A stretch of DNA of 46,057 bases from Acidobacterium sp. S8 (GCF_009765985.1 NZ_LMUM01000025.1:1-46057), one strand, 5' to 3'; shown: positions 8,433-17,180, numbered from the stretch's first letter. Program-made: numbers and translations. Notes: a model not told the origin generated them from the sequence alone.

Positions 8433-8972
8433 ATGTCGCGTATTGGAAAACAGCCGATTCCGTTGCCGCAGGGTGTGAAGTACACCGTCAACGGCAACAC
8501 CATCGTCGTAGAAGGCCCGAAGGGCAAGGTCGAGCAGGTGATTCCTTCCGGTATCAAGCTTGAGACCAAGGACGGCCACATCATCGCCAGCCGTGAGAAT
8601 GAGTCGCAGGCTGCCGTGCATGGCTTGACCCGCGCACTGGTTTTCAACGCCGTCGAAGGCGTGACCAAGGGCTGGTCTAAGGATCTGGATATTGTCGGCA
8701 TCGGTTACCGCGCCGAGCTCAAGGGCAAGGATACGGTCGTGTTCACTCTTGGCTATTCGCATCAGATTGAGTTCCCGCTGCCTACCGGCATTACGGCAAC
8801 GATCGATCCGAAGCAAACGCGCGTAACGGTGAGCGGCATCGATCGCCAGAAGGTCGGCCAGGTGGCCGCCGATATGCGTTCGCTGCGCAAGCCGGATCCC
8901 TACAAGAACAAGGGTGTGCGCTACTCCGACGAGAAGCTGAAGAAGAAGGTTGGTAAGACCGGAGCGAAGTAG
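8433..8972 (+). CDS. rplF: 50S ribosomal protein L6
   Basis: This 179-residue L6 sits near the sarcin-ricin loop. It begins [15 protein letters not shown], the standard L6 start, 8 nt after AAAGGATTAG. An in-frame ATG at 8349 would add 28 residues unlike any L6, so it is not used. The C-terminal [16 protein letters not shown] is the family signature (consensus PxPYKGKG). An unusually long, hairpin-rich spacer (8256-8432) precedes the gene. Confidence 0.98.
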   Translation: MSRIGKQPIPLPQGVKYTVNGNTIVVEGPKGKVEQVIPSGIKLETKDGHIIASRENESQAAVHGLTRALVFNAVEGVTKGWSKDLDIVGIGYRAELKGKDTVVFTLGYSHQIEFPLPTGITATIDPKQTRVTVSGIDRQKVGQVAADMRSLRKPDPYKNKGVRYSDEKLKKKVGKTGAK

Positions 8973-9034
8973 CCGCGTTTGCGAGGCGTCTGAGCCTCGC
9001 GCGGCTATCCTGAGCGCCTAGCGCGAAGGATCTC
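8971..9034 (+). repeat. Double hairpin in the rplF-rplR spacer
   Basis: AGCCGCG (8971) pairs with CGCGGCT (ending 9006), enclosing the hairpin GCGAGGC-GTCTGA-GCCTCGC. Just after it, ATCCTGAGCGCCTAGCGCGAAGGAT forms a second imperfect palindrome. It resembles interspersed palindromic units of the GTCCTGAGCG type known from several phyla. The first stem overlaps the rplF stop codon. Confidence 0.5.
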
Positions 9035-9100
9035 TGGACAAAACGAATTGAAACCGAACGGGGCCGCAAGGCGGCTCCGCTATTAGGAAGGAAGACGAGA

Positions 9101-9457
9101 ATGATTTCGCAGAGAAACAGAAATGAAATTCGCCAGCGCATCCATGACCGCATCCGCGCCAAGGTTGCTGGCACAACAGAGCGTCCGCGCCTGAATGTGT
9201 ACCGCTCACTGAACCACATCTATGCCCAGGTTATTGACGACGGCAAGGGCATCACCGTGGTATCGGCATCGAGCAAGGCTTCGAAGCTGAAGACCGGCGG
9301 CAACGTCTCCGCGGCCAAGGAAGTCGGCAAGCTGGTGGCTGAGCGCGCGCAGGAAAAGGGCATCAAGAAGGTTGTGTTCGATCGCGGCGGCTATCTGTAT
9401 CACGGACGCATCAAGGCTCTGGCCGATGCGGCGCGCGAAGCAGGTCTCGAATTCTAA
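9101..9457 (+). CDS. rplR: 50S ribosomal protein L18
   Basis: This 118-residue L18 binds 5S rRNA together with L5. Family segments seen are [29 protein letters not shown] and the C-terminal [34 protein letters not shown] precedes the ATG. It lies between the double hairpin spacer and rpsE. Confidence 0.98.
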   Translation: MISQRNRNEIRQRIHDRIRAKVAGTTERPRLNVYRSLNHIYAQVIDDGKGITVVSASSKASKLKTGGNVSAAKEVGKLVAERAQEKGIKKVVFDRGGYLYHGRIKALADAAREAGLEF

Positions 9458-9504
9458 GTGTTTAGGCGCGGCGTAAGGCCGGCCAGAAGGAAATCAGGAA
9501 GCGA

Positions 9505-10014
9505 ATGGCAACACTGAAAAAGAAACTGGATGCCGGGCAGTTCAACCTGAAGGATCAGGTTGTTGCGATCAACCGCGTGACCAAGGTGGTCAAGGGCGGC
9601 AAGAACATGTCCTTTGCCGCGCTGGTCGTCGTAGGCGATCCCGGTGCCGGCGTGGTGGGATACGGCTCGGGCAAGGCGAAGGAAGTGCCGCAGGCGATCC
9701 GCAAGGGTATTGAAGCGGCCAAGAAGAACCTGGTCCGCATCAACCTGACGCAGACCACGATTCCGCACCAGGTGCTGGGCCGCTTCGGTTCGGGCCACGT
9801 GCTGTTGAAGCCGGCTCCCGAAGGTACAGGCGTGATCGCAGGCGGCGCAGTGCGCGCGGTAATGACCTCGGCTGGTGTGCAGAATGTTCTGACCAAGAGC
9901 CTGGGCACGGCGAATCCGCACAACGTCATCAAGGCTACGTTTGACGCTCTCGTCCAACTGCGCGACCGCGCGGAAGTGGCGGCGCTTCGCGGCAAGCAGG
10001 TACAGGAGTTATAG
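9505..10014 (+). CDS. rpsE: 30S ribosomal protein S5
   Basis: This 169-residue S5 is involved in decoding accuracy. The N-terminal dsRNA-binding-like domain contains [18 protein letters not shown] (about 32-49) and [17 protein letters not shown]. The C-terminal domain has [20 protein letters not shown] and [13 protein letters not shown]. The length is typical. It ends two bases before the ATG of rpmD. Confidence 0.99.
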   Translation: MATLKKKLDAGQFNLKDQVVAINRVTKVVKGGKNMSFAALVVVGDPGAGVVGYGSGKAKEVPQAIRKGIEAAKKNLVRINLTQTTIPHQVLGRFGSGHVLLKPAPEGTGVIAGGAVRAVMTSAGVQNVLTKSLGTANPHNVIKATFDALVQLRDRAEVAALRGKQVQEL

Positions 10015-10016
10015 TC

Positions 10017-10208
10017 ATGGCAGAAACTCAAGCGAAGATCAAAATTCAGTACTACCGCTCGTCCATTCAGGCTCCGTTCAAGCACAAGAGGGTCGTCAAG
10101 GGCCTCGGCTTTACGCGCCTGAACCAGATCGTCGAGCGTGAGGATACTCCCTCGATTCGCGGCATGGTGAAGACTGTTCCCCACCTTGTTAGAATTGTAG
10201 AGAACTAG
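10017..10208 (+). CDS. rpmD: 50S ribosomal protein L30
   Basis: This 63-residue L30 contains the family pattern YYRSSI and HKRVVKGLGFTRLNQIVERED, followed by RGMVKTVPHLVRI. Length is normal for the bacterial form. The ATG follows rpsE by two bases; ACAGGAGTTATAGTC upstream provides the ribosome binding site inside rpsE. Confidence 0.98.
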   Translation: MAETQAKIKIQYYRSSIQAPFKHKRVVKGLGFTRLNQIVEREDTPSIRGMVKTVPHLVRIVEN

Positions 10209-10240
10209 CCGTTCAGGCGGCGACGCCTTCGGCGTAAAAC
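10209..10240 (+). repeat. Weak relative of the intergenic hairpin repeat (rpmD-rplO)
   Basis: CCGTTCAGGCGGCGACGCCTTCGGCGTAAA contains ACGCC-TTC-GGCGT and a divergent GTCCAGGCG-like lead. It resembles the copies at 430 and 7730 but has diverged, so membership in the family is uncertain. Confidence 0.35.
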
Positions 10241-10309
10241 TTAAGCGGCACAGCCGTCATAAATGCGAGTCGGTCAGGGCAAGCCTGACCGGCGTATAGC
10301 GAGGACATC

Positions 10310-10750
10310 ATGAATCTTTCCAGTCTTAGAGCGCCGAAGAAGGCGAATCGGAACAAAAAGCGCGTCGGCCGTGGTATGGGCTCCGGACACGGCAAAACCT
10401 CCACCCGTGGACACAAGGGACAGGGGTCCCGTTCGGGTTCGAGCCTGATGCGCGGTTTTGAAGGCGGCCAGATGCCGTTGCACCGCCGTTTGCCGAAGCG
10501 CGGCTTCACCAACATCTTCCGCACGGAATACACCGTCCTGAACCTGGACCGTCTCGCCGAGCTGGGCGAGAACGAGCTGACCATCGAATTCTTTTCCGCC
10601 AAGGGGCTGCTGAAGAAGAACGAAGGGCTGCTTAAGATTCTGGGTAATGGCGAGCTCACCGCGGCGATCACCGTGCATGCGCACAAATTCTCGAAATCCG
10701 CACAGGAGAAAATCGAGAAGGCCGGCGGCAAGGCTATTCTGGTAGCGTAA
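10310..10750 (+). CDS. rplO: 50S ribosomal protein L15
   Basis: This 146-residue L15 carries the Gly/Arg-rich N-terminal segment GRGMGSGHGKTSTRGHKGQG (about 23-42) and the RGFEGGQMPLHRRLPKRGF signature. It is a late-assembly protein of the large subunit. GAGGACATC precedes the ATG. secY follows after 46 nt, which is the standard spc order. Confidence 0.98.
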   Translation: MNLSSLRAPKKANRNKKRVGRGMGSGHGKTSTRGHKGQGSRSGSSLMRGFEGGQMPLHRRLPKRGFTNIFRTEYTVLNLDRLAELGENELTIEFFSAKGLLKKNEGLLKILGNGELTAAITVHAHKFSKSAQEKIEKAGGKAILVA

Positions 10751-10796
10751 GACGAGAGGCCCTCGGGAAGAGGGCCATCCGGGAATCCGACTCTTC

Positions 10797-12194
10797 ATGT
10801 TTGAAAAATTCGCCAATATCTTCCGCGTTCCTGACCTGCGTAAGCGGGTTCTCTTCACGATGGCGATGCTTGCCGTCTACCGTCTTGGCGCCTTTATTCC
10901 TACCCCCGGTGTCAACGCGACGGCACTTGAGCACTTCTTCGATTCACAGAGTGGCAGCGCCTTGGGCCTGGTCAACCTGTTCAGCGGCGGCAACCTGCGC
11001 CGCTTGACCGTGTTTGCGCTGGGTATTATGCCGTACATCACGGCGTCGATCATCTTCCAGTTGCTGACCGTGGTCTATGAGCCGCTGGCCCGCCTTCAAA
11101 AAGAAGGTGAGCTGGGCCGCAGGAAGATTACGCAGTGGACACGTTACGTAACCGTCGTCCTCGGCATCGTGCAGTCGCTGGCCATTGCGCTGACCCTGTT
11201 GCACGGCTCGGGCGGACTACAGCTGGTACTTAACCCTGGACCCGGTTTCGTCATCATGACGGTCCTGACGCTGACGACTGGCACGGCCTTCATCATGTGG
11301 CTCGGTGAGCAGATCACCGATCGCGGCATCGGCAATGGCATGAGCTTGCTGATCTTCGCTGGTATCGTCGTAGGCTTGCCACGCGCTATTGAGGAGCTGG
11401 TTGAGACGGCACGCACCGAGAAGTTTGGCGCATTCACGGTTCCAGCGCTGGTTCTTCTTGTCGTAGCCATGATTGCTGTCGTGGCCTTCATCGTCTACGT
11501 CGAGCGCAGCGAGCGGCGCATTCCGGTGCAGTATGCCAAGCGCATTGTCGGACGCAGGCTGATGGGCGGCCAATCGACGCACCTGCCACTCAAGGTCAAC
11601 TCCGGCGGCGTTATGCCGGTTATCTTTGCGGCTTCGGTGCTGTCGGCCCCGCTGCTCTTTTCACAGGCTGCATTTGTGCGCAACAGCGCTTTCCTTACGC
11701 GCGTATTTGACGCGCTGCATGCAGGCGAGCCCTGGTACGAATTGCTGTACATTGTCGCCATTGTCTTCTTCGCATATTTCTATATCTCGATTGTCTTCCG
11801 TCCGGATGACATTGCAGACAATATGCGCAAGTACGGCGGCTTCATTCCCGGTATCCGTCCCGGCAAGCGCACCTCGGATTACATCAACGACATTCTGACC
11901 CGCATTACTCTGGTCGGCGCACTGTACCTGATCATCATTTCGATCATCCCGCAGATTCTTATCAGCGGTATCCATCTGAACCATCTATTCCTGGTAGGCC
12001 CGATGTTCGAGCGCCTGCCGTTGTGGGTGACGAACGGTCTGGGCTTCAACTTCTACTTCGGTGGAACGTCGCTGCTGATCGTGGTCGGCGTAGCCATGGA
12101 TACGGTCAACCAGGTGGAATCTCAGCTGATCATGCGCCACTATGAAGGCTTCTCGCCGCGCAGCGGACGTATTCGCGGAAGGCGGGCCTGGTAA
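10797..12194 (+). CDS. secY: Protein translocase channel subunit SecY
   Basis: This 465-residue polytopic inner-membrane protein forms the SecYEG channel. It starts MFEKFANIFRVPDLRKRVLFT and has about ten hydrophobic segments. The plug region follows FIPTPGVN. The cytosolic loops contain ERSERRIPVQYAKR and RPGKRTSDYI, both characteristic of SecY. The end, SQLIMRHYEGFSPR, is also typical. The stop TAA is followed without gap by the GTG start of adk. Confidence 0.99.
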   Translation: MFEKFANIFRVPDLRKRVLFTMAMLAVYRLGAFIPTPGVNATALEHFFDSQSGSALGLVNLFSGGNLRRLTVFALGIMPYITASIIFQLLTVVYEPLARLQKEGELGRRKITQWTRYVTVVLGIVQSLAIALTLLHGSGGLQLVLNPGPGFVIMTVLTLTTGTAFIMWLGEQITDRGIGNGMSLLIFAGIVVGLPRAIEELVETARTEKFGAFTVPALVLLVVAMIAVVAFIVYVERSERRIPVQYAKRIVGRRLMGGQSTHLPLKVNSGGVMPVIFAASVLSAPLLFSQAAFVRNSAFLTRVFDALHAGEPWYELLYIVAIVFFAYFYISIVFRPDDIADNMRKYGGFIPGIRPGKRTSDYINDILTRITLVGALYLIIISIIPQILISGIHLNHLFLVGPMFERLPLWVTNGLGFNFYFGGTSLLIVVGVAMDTVNQVESQLIMRHYEGFSPRSGRIRGRRAW

Positions 12195-12911
12195 GTGGCA
12201 GTAGCAGTCATCGAGAAACGGACCGAGGACGGAAAAGTCATTCGCATCGTCCCCGGTCCGATTCTTCTGTTAGGAGCTCCCGGAGTTGGTAAAGGTACTC
12301 AGGCTAAGGAAATTATGGCCGCCTGGGCGATTCCGCAGATCTCAACCGGAGATATTCTCCGCGCCAACGTCGCAGGCGGGGCTGAGCTGGGGAAAAAGGC
12401 TAAGATCCTCATGGATCGCGGCGAACTGGTTCCGGACGAGCTTGTGAATGAGATGGTTGCGGCGCGACTTTTGCAGCCGGATACAGCTAACGGCTACATT
12501 CTGGATGGGTTTCCGCGGACTTTGGGCCAAGCTGAGTGGCTGGATGGCCATCTTGCCGCGCAGAGGGGCAGCCTACCGGTCATTGCTGTAAGCATCCAAG
12601 TAGGATATACTCAATTACTGCGCCGTATTACCGGCAGGCGCAGCTGTCCAGTCTGCAAGAGTATTTACAACATCTACTTGCAGCCGCCGAAGGTTGACGA
12701 GCTTTGTGACCTCGACGGTACGCCTTTGACGCGGCGCTCAGACGACACAGAAGAAGTTTTTGAGGAGCGGATGCGGACCTATGAGTCGCTGACGGCTCCG
12801 GTCGTGGAGCATTATCGTGCTCTGGGACGCTTTGACGAAGTGGACGGAGAACAGCCGGTGGACGCAGTTGCAGCCGCAGTGATGGCTGCTGTTCTGCGTT
12901 TAAGAGGATAA
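12195..12911 (+). CDS. adk: Adenylate kinase with N-terminal extension
   Basis: Adenylate kinase converts ATP plus AMP to two ADP. The P-loop GAPGVGKGTQ is at about residues 27-36, DGFPRTLGQAEWL is the AMP-binding region, and the LID holds C-P-V-C ... C-D-L-D, a zinc site of the Cys3-Asp type. Most Adk proteins place the P-loop near residue 7-16; here a GTG at 12195, abutting the secY stop, adds about 20 residues. No ATG or GTG lies closer to the P-loop, so the extension appears real unless a rarer start codon is used. Confidence 0.96.
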   Translation: MAVAVIEKRTEDGKVIRIVPGPILLLGAPGVGKGTQAKEIMAAWAIPQISTGDILRANVAGGAELGKKAKILMDRGELVPDELVNEMVAARLLQPDTANGYILDGFPRTLGQAEWLDGHLAAQRGSLPVIAVSIQVGYTQLLRRITGRRSCPVCKSIYNIYLQPPKVDELCDLDGTPLTRRSDDTEEVFEERMRTYESLTAPVVEHYRALGRFDEVDGEQPVDAVAAAVMAAVLRLRG

Positions 12912-12918
12912 CCGGCTG

Positions 12919-13671
12919 ATGGCGATCATGATTAAAACGCCGCAGGAAGTAGAGAAGATGCGGCGTAGCGGAGCGGTAGTTCGAGAGATCCTGGATTATG
13001 TGCGTGGCTTCGTGAAGCCGGGTGCAAGCACGATGGATCTTGAGAATGAAGCTGCAGCAAAGATCGCTGAGTTGGGAGCAACACCGGCATTCAAGGGTTA
13101 TCACGGATATCCCGCGGTGCTGTGCACGTCGGTGAATAGCGAAGTGGTTCACGGAATTCCGTCGGCGAGTCGTGTATTGCGCGATGGCGACATTGTTTCG
13201 ATTGACACGGGCGTGATTATCGATGGGTTTTATGGTGATTCGGCGATCACCGTGCCGGTAGGTGAGAAGATTGCGCCGAAGACGCAGCGCCTTCTGGATG
13301 TGACGAAGGCATCGCTCGAAAGCGGTATCCGCGCTGTAAAAATTGGCGCTTACCTGGGCGATATCGGCGCTGCGGTGCAGGAAGTGGTCGAAGCTGACGG
13401 CTTCAGCGTAGTGCGGGAGTTTGTTGGGCACGGCATCGGTACCAGGCTGCATGAAGATCCGCAGGTGCCGAACTACGGACGCCGGGGACAGGGTTTGAAG
13501 CTGCGGGAAGGCATGGTCTTCTGTATTGAGCCGATGGTGAACTCGGGCAAACCGGGTGTGCAGGTGCTGAGCGACGGCTGGACTGCAGTCACGGAAGACG
13601 GAAGTTTGAGCGCGCATTTTGAGCACACGGTGGCAGTGACCGCTAACGGTGCTGTGGTATTGACGCAGTAA
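12919..13671 (+). CDS. map: Methionine aminopeptidase, type I
   Basis: This 250-residue enzyme removes the initiator Met from new proteins. Metal ligands are recognisable: Asp in SIDTGVIIDGFYGDSA (two Asp), His in VGHGIGTRLHEDPQ, Glu in FCIEPMV and Glu near TAVTEDGSLSAHFEHT. The pita-bread fold length is typical for type Ia, without an N-terminal zinc extension. It begins 7 nt after adk, with AGAGGATAACC as ribosome binding site. Confidence 0.98.
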   Translation: MAIMIKTPQEVEKMRRSGAVVREILDYVRGFVKPGASTMDLENEAAAKIAELGATPAFKGYHGYPAVLCTSVNSEVVHGIPSASRVLRDGDIVSIDTGVIIDGFYGDSAITVPVGEKIAPKTQRLLDVTKASLESGIRAVKIGAYLGDIGAAVQEVVEADGFSVVREFVGHGIGTRLHEDPQVPNYGRRGQGLKLREGMVFCIEPMVNSGKPGVQVLSDGWTAVTEDGSLSAHFEHTVAVTANGAVVLTQ

Positions 13672-13718
13672 AGTTTTGAGGCGAAGCCTGCCAGAGGCGG
13701 GCAGAATCGGGATACGGA

Positions 13719-13937
13719 TTGTCGAAGGAAGACGCGATTGAGGTAATGGCAACTGTCCTTGAGACGTTGCCGAATGCCATGTTCAAGGTTGAGCTTGAGA
13801 ATAAGCACCAGGTTCTGGCGCACGTCTCAGGCCGCATGCGGAAAAACTTTATCCGCATTCTCCCGGGAGACCGGGTTGCGGTAGAACTTAGCCCGTATGA
13901 TTTGACGCGCGGGCGCATCGTTTACCGCTACAAGTAA
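13719..13937 (+). CDS. infA: Translation initiation factor IF-1
   Basis: This 72-residue OB-fold factor begins [19 protein letters not shown] and includes the conserved [16 protein letters not shown]. The start codon is TTG at 13719, since no in-frame ATG gives the complete N-terminus. IF-1 occupies the ribosomal A site during initiation. It is placed between map and rpmJ as in many bacteria. Confidence 0.97.
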   Translation: MSKEDAIEVMATVLETLPNAMFKVELENKHQVLAHVSGRMRKNFIRILPGDRVAVELSPYDLTRGRIVYRYK

Positions 13938-13957
13938 GTAGGATTGGAGTAGTTCAA

Positions 13958-14071
13958 ATGAAGGTTCGTGCATCAGTAAAGAAGATTTGTGACAAGTGCA
14001 AGGTCATTCACCGCCGTGGTGTGGTGCGTGTGATCTGCGAGAACGCAAAACACAAGCAGCGCCAGGGCTAA
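13958..14071 (+). CDS. rpmJ: 50S ribosomal protein L36
   Basis: This 37-residue protein starts [20 protein letters not shown] and ends KHKQRQG. Cys11, Cys14, Cys27 and His32 form the zinc site of the metal-binding L36 type. GGATTGGAGTAGTTCAA upstream gives a ribosome binding site (GGAG). L36 is the smallest ribosomal protein and stabilises 23S rRNA domains II, V and VI. It lies 20 nt after infA. Confidence 0.97.
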   Translation: MKVRASVKKICDKCKVIHRRGVVRVICENAKHKQRQG

Positions 14072-14176
14072 AGCTCAGGCGTCTGATACGGACAGGCGAG
14101 AATCTGCAAGTGGTGGGGCTAGTTAGCCATAAAGGCTTGCGATGAACCCCAGGATTCACAAAAGCCTGTCAAAACC

Positions 14177-14198
14177 GCTGGACTGAAGCAAGTCCAGC
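14177..14198 (+). promoter_or_regulatory. 8-bp hairpin in the rpmJ-rpsM leader
   Basis: GCTGGACT (14177-14184) pairs perfectly with AGTCCAGC (14191-14198). It sits inside a 178-nt spacer (14072-14249) that otherwise has no gene. In E. coli the region upstream of rpsM is where S4 binds to control the alpha operon. A comparable role here is only a suggestion from position. Confidence 0.35.
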
Positions 14199-14249
14199 CT
14201 AACCGTTCCGAGCGGTGAAGCTGCCCGGAATACCTTAAGAAGGACAAGC

Positions 14250-14633
14250 ATGGCACGTATTGCTGGCGTCGATCTGCCCCGCAACAAGCAGGCAAGAATC
14301 GCGCTCACTTACATCTTCGGGATCGGGAACCCGCGTGCGCTGCGTATCCTTGGAGCTGCGAGCGTTGACCCGTTCAAGAAGATCCAGGATCTCGGCGAAG
14401 ACGAGGTAAACCGCATCCGCCAGGTGATCGAGGAAGAAGGCCAGGTCGAAGGCGACCTGCGCAAAGACGTCTCGATGCACATTAAGCGTCTCATCGACAT
14501 CCAGTCCTATCGTGGACTGCGGCATCGCCGCAGCCTCCCGGTGCGCGGACAGCGTACCCACACCAATGCGCGTACCCGCAAGGGACCGCGTAAGGGCACG
14601 ATTGCGGGCAAGAAGAAAGCGACGAAGACCTAG
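14250..14633 (+). CDS. rpsM: 30S ribosomal protein S13
   Basis: This 127-residue S13 of the 30S head contacts 23S rRNA and P-site tRNA. It starts [14 protein letters not shown] and has the helix-two-turn-helix and [26 protein letters not shown] region typical of the family (quoted in part). AGAAGGACAAGC precedes the ATG. It ends two bases before rpsK, so S13 and S11 are coupled. Confidence 0.98.
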   Translation: MARIAGVDLPRNKQARIALTYIFGIGNPRALRILGAASVDPFKKIQDLGEDEVNRIRQVIEEEGQVEGDLRKDVSMHIKRLIDIQSYRGLRHRRSLPVRGQRTHTNARTRKGPRKGTIAGKKKATKT

Positions 14634-14635
14634 TC

Positions 14636-15052
14636 ATGGCAAAAGCACAGGGCGCCGGCAAGGCAGCCACCAAGAACAAGAAATTCAAGAAGCGCGAACG
14701 CAAGAATGTGCCGTACGGTCTGGTCTACATTCAGGCTTCGTTCAACAACACCATCGTGACCATCACCGACGGTCAGGGCAACACGATCTCGTGGAAGAGC
14801 TCGGGTTCGCTCGGCTTCCGCGGGTCGCGTAAGGGCACTCCGTTTGCCGCGCAGCAGGCAGCGATCAATGCCGCCAACCAGGCGCGCGATCATGGTCTGC
14901 GTTCGGTCGATGTCCGCGTCTCCGGACCCGGTTCGGGCCGCGAATCGGCAGTGCGCGCACTGGCCGCAGCAGGAATTGAAGTTCGTTCGATCCGTGATAC
15001 GACTCCGATTCCGCACAACGGCTGCCGTCCGCCGAAGCGCCGCAGAGTGTAA
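14636..15052 (+). CDS. rpsK: 30S ribosomal protein S11
   Basis: This 138-residue S11 of the platform is near the Shine-Dalgarno helix. The core starts at [18 protein letters not shown], with [14 protein letters not shown] and the C-terminal [16 protein letters not shown] basic N-terminal extension of about 20 residues ([17 protein letters not shown]) precedes the conserved core. The spacing of two bases after rpsM indicates coupling. Confidence 0.98.
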   Translation: MAKAQGAGKAATKNKKFKKRERKNVPYGLVYIQASFNNTIVTITDGQGNTISWKSSGSLGFRGSRKGTPFAAQQAAINAANQARDHGLRSVDVRVSGPGSGRESAVRALAAAGIEVRSIRDTTPIPHNGCRPPKRRRV

Positions 15053-15178
15053 GTTCGCCTTCATCGCGCAGGTATTCGCCTGCGCGGTGAAAATGCGTTA
15101 AAATAAGAAGGTTTGGACTGGGACGAAGCGCAGCCAGCGCGTAAACCAGTCGGCCCCTGAAAATCTAGGAGAAATGAA

Positions 15179-15808
15179 TTGGCACGTTACACCGGACCAG
15201 TATGCCGCCTTTGCCGCCGCGAAGGCACCAAGCTTTTTCTGAAAGGCACTAAGTGCTTTTCCGATAAATGCCCCATTGAGAAGCGCAACTTCGCCCCCGG
15301 CCAGCATGGCCGTGACCGCAAGGCGAAGATCGTAGGCTACGGCCTGCAGCTGCGTGAAAAGCAGAAGGCGAAGCGCATCTATTTCACCCTCGAAGGCCAG
15401 TTCCGCGCATATTACGAGAAAGCATCGCGCGCCCAGGGCGTCACCGGCGAACTGCTCCTTCAGCAGCTTGAGCGCCGCCTGGACAACGTGGCCTACCGTC
15501 TCGGCTTTGCCACTTCGCGCCGTCTGGCCCGCCAGATCGTCCGTCACGGACACATCGAAGTGAATGGCCGCAAGGTGAACATTCCTTCGTTCCAGGTGAA
15601 TGTTGGCGATGAGATCAAGATTCGTCCGAACAGCCAGAAGATGACGGTGCTCGAGAGCTCGCGTGAGTTCGCCAGCCACCAGCCGGCTCCTGCATGGCTT
15701 TCAGTGGATCATGCGAACCTGTCAGGCAAGATTCTGTCGCTGCCGAAGCGCGAGGATGTGAACCTGCCGGTGAACGAGCAGCTGATTGTCGAACTTTACA
15801 GCAAGTAA
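15179..15808 (+). CDS. rpsD: 30S ribosomal protein S4, zinc-binding type
   Basis: This 209-residue S4 is a primary 16S rRNA binder. It starts [19 protein letters not shown]. Four cysteines (C9, C12, C26, C31) form the zinc knuckle found in the Cys-containing S4 class, followed by the S4 RNA-binding domain ([20 protein letters not shown]). The start is TTG at 15179; the nearby ATG at 15174 is out of frame. CTAGGAGAAATGAA provides the ribosome binding site. Confidence 0.98.
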   Translation: MARYTGPVCRLCRREGTKLFLKGTKCFSDKCPIEKRNFAPGQHGRDRKAKIVGYGLQLREKQKAKRIYFTLEGQFRAYYEKASRAQGVTGELLLQQLERRLDNVAYRLGFATSRRLARQIVRHGHIEVNGRKVNIPSFQVNVGDEIKIRPNSQKMTVLESSREFASHQPAPAWLSVDHANLSGKILSLPKREDVNLPVNEQLIVELYSK

Positions 15809-15831
15809 TCAAGTTTTGGAGGGGCATAATC

Positions 15832-15863
15832 TGGGTGCCCCACGTTCGGAAGCTAACGTGGGT
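15832..15863 (+). repeat. REP-like hairpin inside the alpha operon (rpsD-rpoA)
   Basis: TGGGTGCCCCACGTT is followed by a loop and AACGTGGGT, giving an 8-bp stem CCCACGTT/AACGTGGG. The TGGGTGCCCCA head is shared exactly with the element at 45881 next to the transposase remnant; a third element at 45966 shares only its first nine bases, TGGGTGCCC. It lies 24 nt after the rpsD stop, within a 201-nt spacer. Confidence 0.6.
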
Positions 15864-15890
15864 TTCAGATAGCTCCTCGGGATAAAAGAT

Positions 15891-15934
15891 TTTCGAGTCC
15901 TTGACTCGAAAGATGTACACCGCCGAATGCGGTG
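15891..15934 (+). promoter_or_regulatory. Two hairpins upstream of rpoA
   Basis: TTTCGAGTC (15891-15899) pairs perfectly with GACTCGAAA (15903-15911), and CACCGC (15918) pairs with GCGGTG (ending 15934). Neither is followed by a T-tract. They lie between the REP-like hairpin and the rpoA start, and could modulate read-through or mRNA processing. Confidence 0.4.
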
Positions 15935-16009
15935 AATTTAATCAACGGAGATAACAGACGCCGACGCTGCAAAATGCTTCGCGGCCCGGTGTCAGGAGAG
16001 CGAATCGAT

Positions 16010-17110
16010 ATGCTTTGGAGAGGATTTCAAAAGCCAAAACGGTTAGCGGTTGATACTGAAACGCTGACTGAGAAATACGGGAAGTTTAGCGCTCAGCCCT
16101 TTGAGCGCGGCTTCGGAACAACCATTGGCAATGCACTGCGCCGCACGCTGCTTTCGTCCATCGAAGGCGCGGCCGTGACCGCAGTCAAGATCGAAGGCGT
16201 ACTGCACGAGTTCCAGTCGATCACTGGAGTTGTGGAAGACGCAACCGACATCATCCTGAACTTGAAGCAGATCCCCTTCAAGTTGAACGGCGAAGGCCCG
16301 AAGGCGCTGTATCTGCGCGCGGACCAGCCGGGCGTGGTGACTTCGGGCATGATCGAAGCCGATGGCGACGTGGAAATTCTCGACAAGGATGTCTATATCG
16401 CAACCGTCAGCGAAGGCGGCAAGCTGGACATGGAAATGCGCCTGAAGCGCGGCCGTGGCTACATCTCCGCTGACAAGAACTTCGACTCCGACCTCGGTAT
16501 TGGTTTCATTCCGGTCGATTCGGTTCACTCGCCTGTGCGCAAGGTGAACTACACGGTCGAGGCAGCCCGTCTGGGTCAGATCACCGACTACGACAAGCTG
16601 ACGCTCGAAGTCTGGACCAACGGTACCGTTGTTCCGGCAGATTCGATTGGCCTCGCGGCGAAGCTGCTCAAGGACCACATGAGCATCTTCATCAACTTCG
16701 AGGAAGAGATCGAGACCGAAGCCCAGGCGGAAGATGGCCGTCCGCTGCTGCGGAACGACAATCTCAATCGCTCGGTGGAAGAACTGGAACTGAGCGTTCG
16801 CAGCTACAACTGCCTGAAGAACGCCAACATCCAGAGCATCGGCGAGCTGGTGCAGAAGACCGAAGCCGAAATGCTGAAGACCAAGAACTTCGGACGCAAG
16901 AGCCTGAACGAGATCAAGGAAATCCTTGCGCAGATGGGTCTTTCGCTCGGCATGAAGATTGACGAACATGGCAATGCGGTGCCGGGACCGACGAGCGTTC
17001 TGCCCTCGGCCACGCTTGCAGCTGCCAGCTTCGGCCGTTTCGACGACGACGATGATGAAGGTTTGGACGAAGCGGATCTTCCGCTGCCGTCTGAAACGGA
17101 AAACTTTTAA
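16010..17110 (+). CDS. rpoA: RNA polymerase alpha subunit
   Basis: This 366-residue subunit nucleates RNA polymerase assembly. The N-terminal domain has [20 protein letters not shown], the dimerisation signature. The C-terminal domain has the helix-hairpin-helix segments [17 protein letters not shown] and [14 protein letters not shown], used for promoter UP-element contact. The ATG at 16010 follows AGGAG at 15994. In-frame ATGs upstream would add basic residues unlike the family. After the CTD there is an acidic tail (from about residue 343, with DDDDDEG). Confidence 0.97.
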   Translation: MLWRGFQKPKRLAVDTETLTEKYGKFSAQPFERGFGTTIGNALRRTLLSSIEGAAVTAVKIEGVLHEFQSITGVVEDATDIILNLKQIPFKLNGEGPKALYLRADQPGVVTSGMIEADGDVEILDKDVYIATVSEGGKLDMEMRLKRGRGYISADKNFDSDLGIGFIPVDSVHSPVRKVNYTVEAARLGQITDYDKLTLEVWTNGTVVPADSIGLAAKLLKDHMSIFINFEEEIETEAQAEDGRPLLRNDNLNRSVEELELSVRSYNCLKNANIQSIGELVQKTEAEMLKTKNFGRKSLNEIKEILAQMGLSLGMKIDEHGNAVPGPTSVLPSATLAAASFGRFDDDDDEGLDEADLPLPSETENF

Positions 17111-17180
17111 CAGGGCACAGAGCTCAGGGCACAGGTCTCAGATTCAAGACTGTGCCCTGTGACCTGACTCCTGAGACCTG
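17111..17180 (+). repeat. Nested inverted repeats between rpoA and rplQ
   Basis: CAGGGCACAG occurs twice as a direct repeat (17111 and 17125) and once inverted as CTGTGCCCTG (17150-17159). CAGGTCTCAG (17132-17141) has its inverse CTGAGACCTG at 17171-17180. Together they can form alternative hairpins in the 92-nt spacer ahead of rplQ. Confidence 0.55.

Noticed and set aside
16043-16969. A 308-codon open frame on the - strand opposite rpoA
   Set aside because: It is a mirror of rpoA codon bias, with no ribosome binding site and no recognisable domain.
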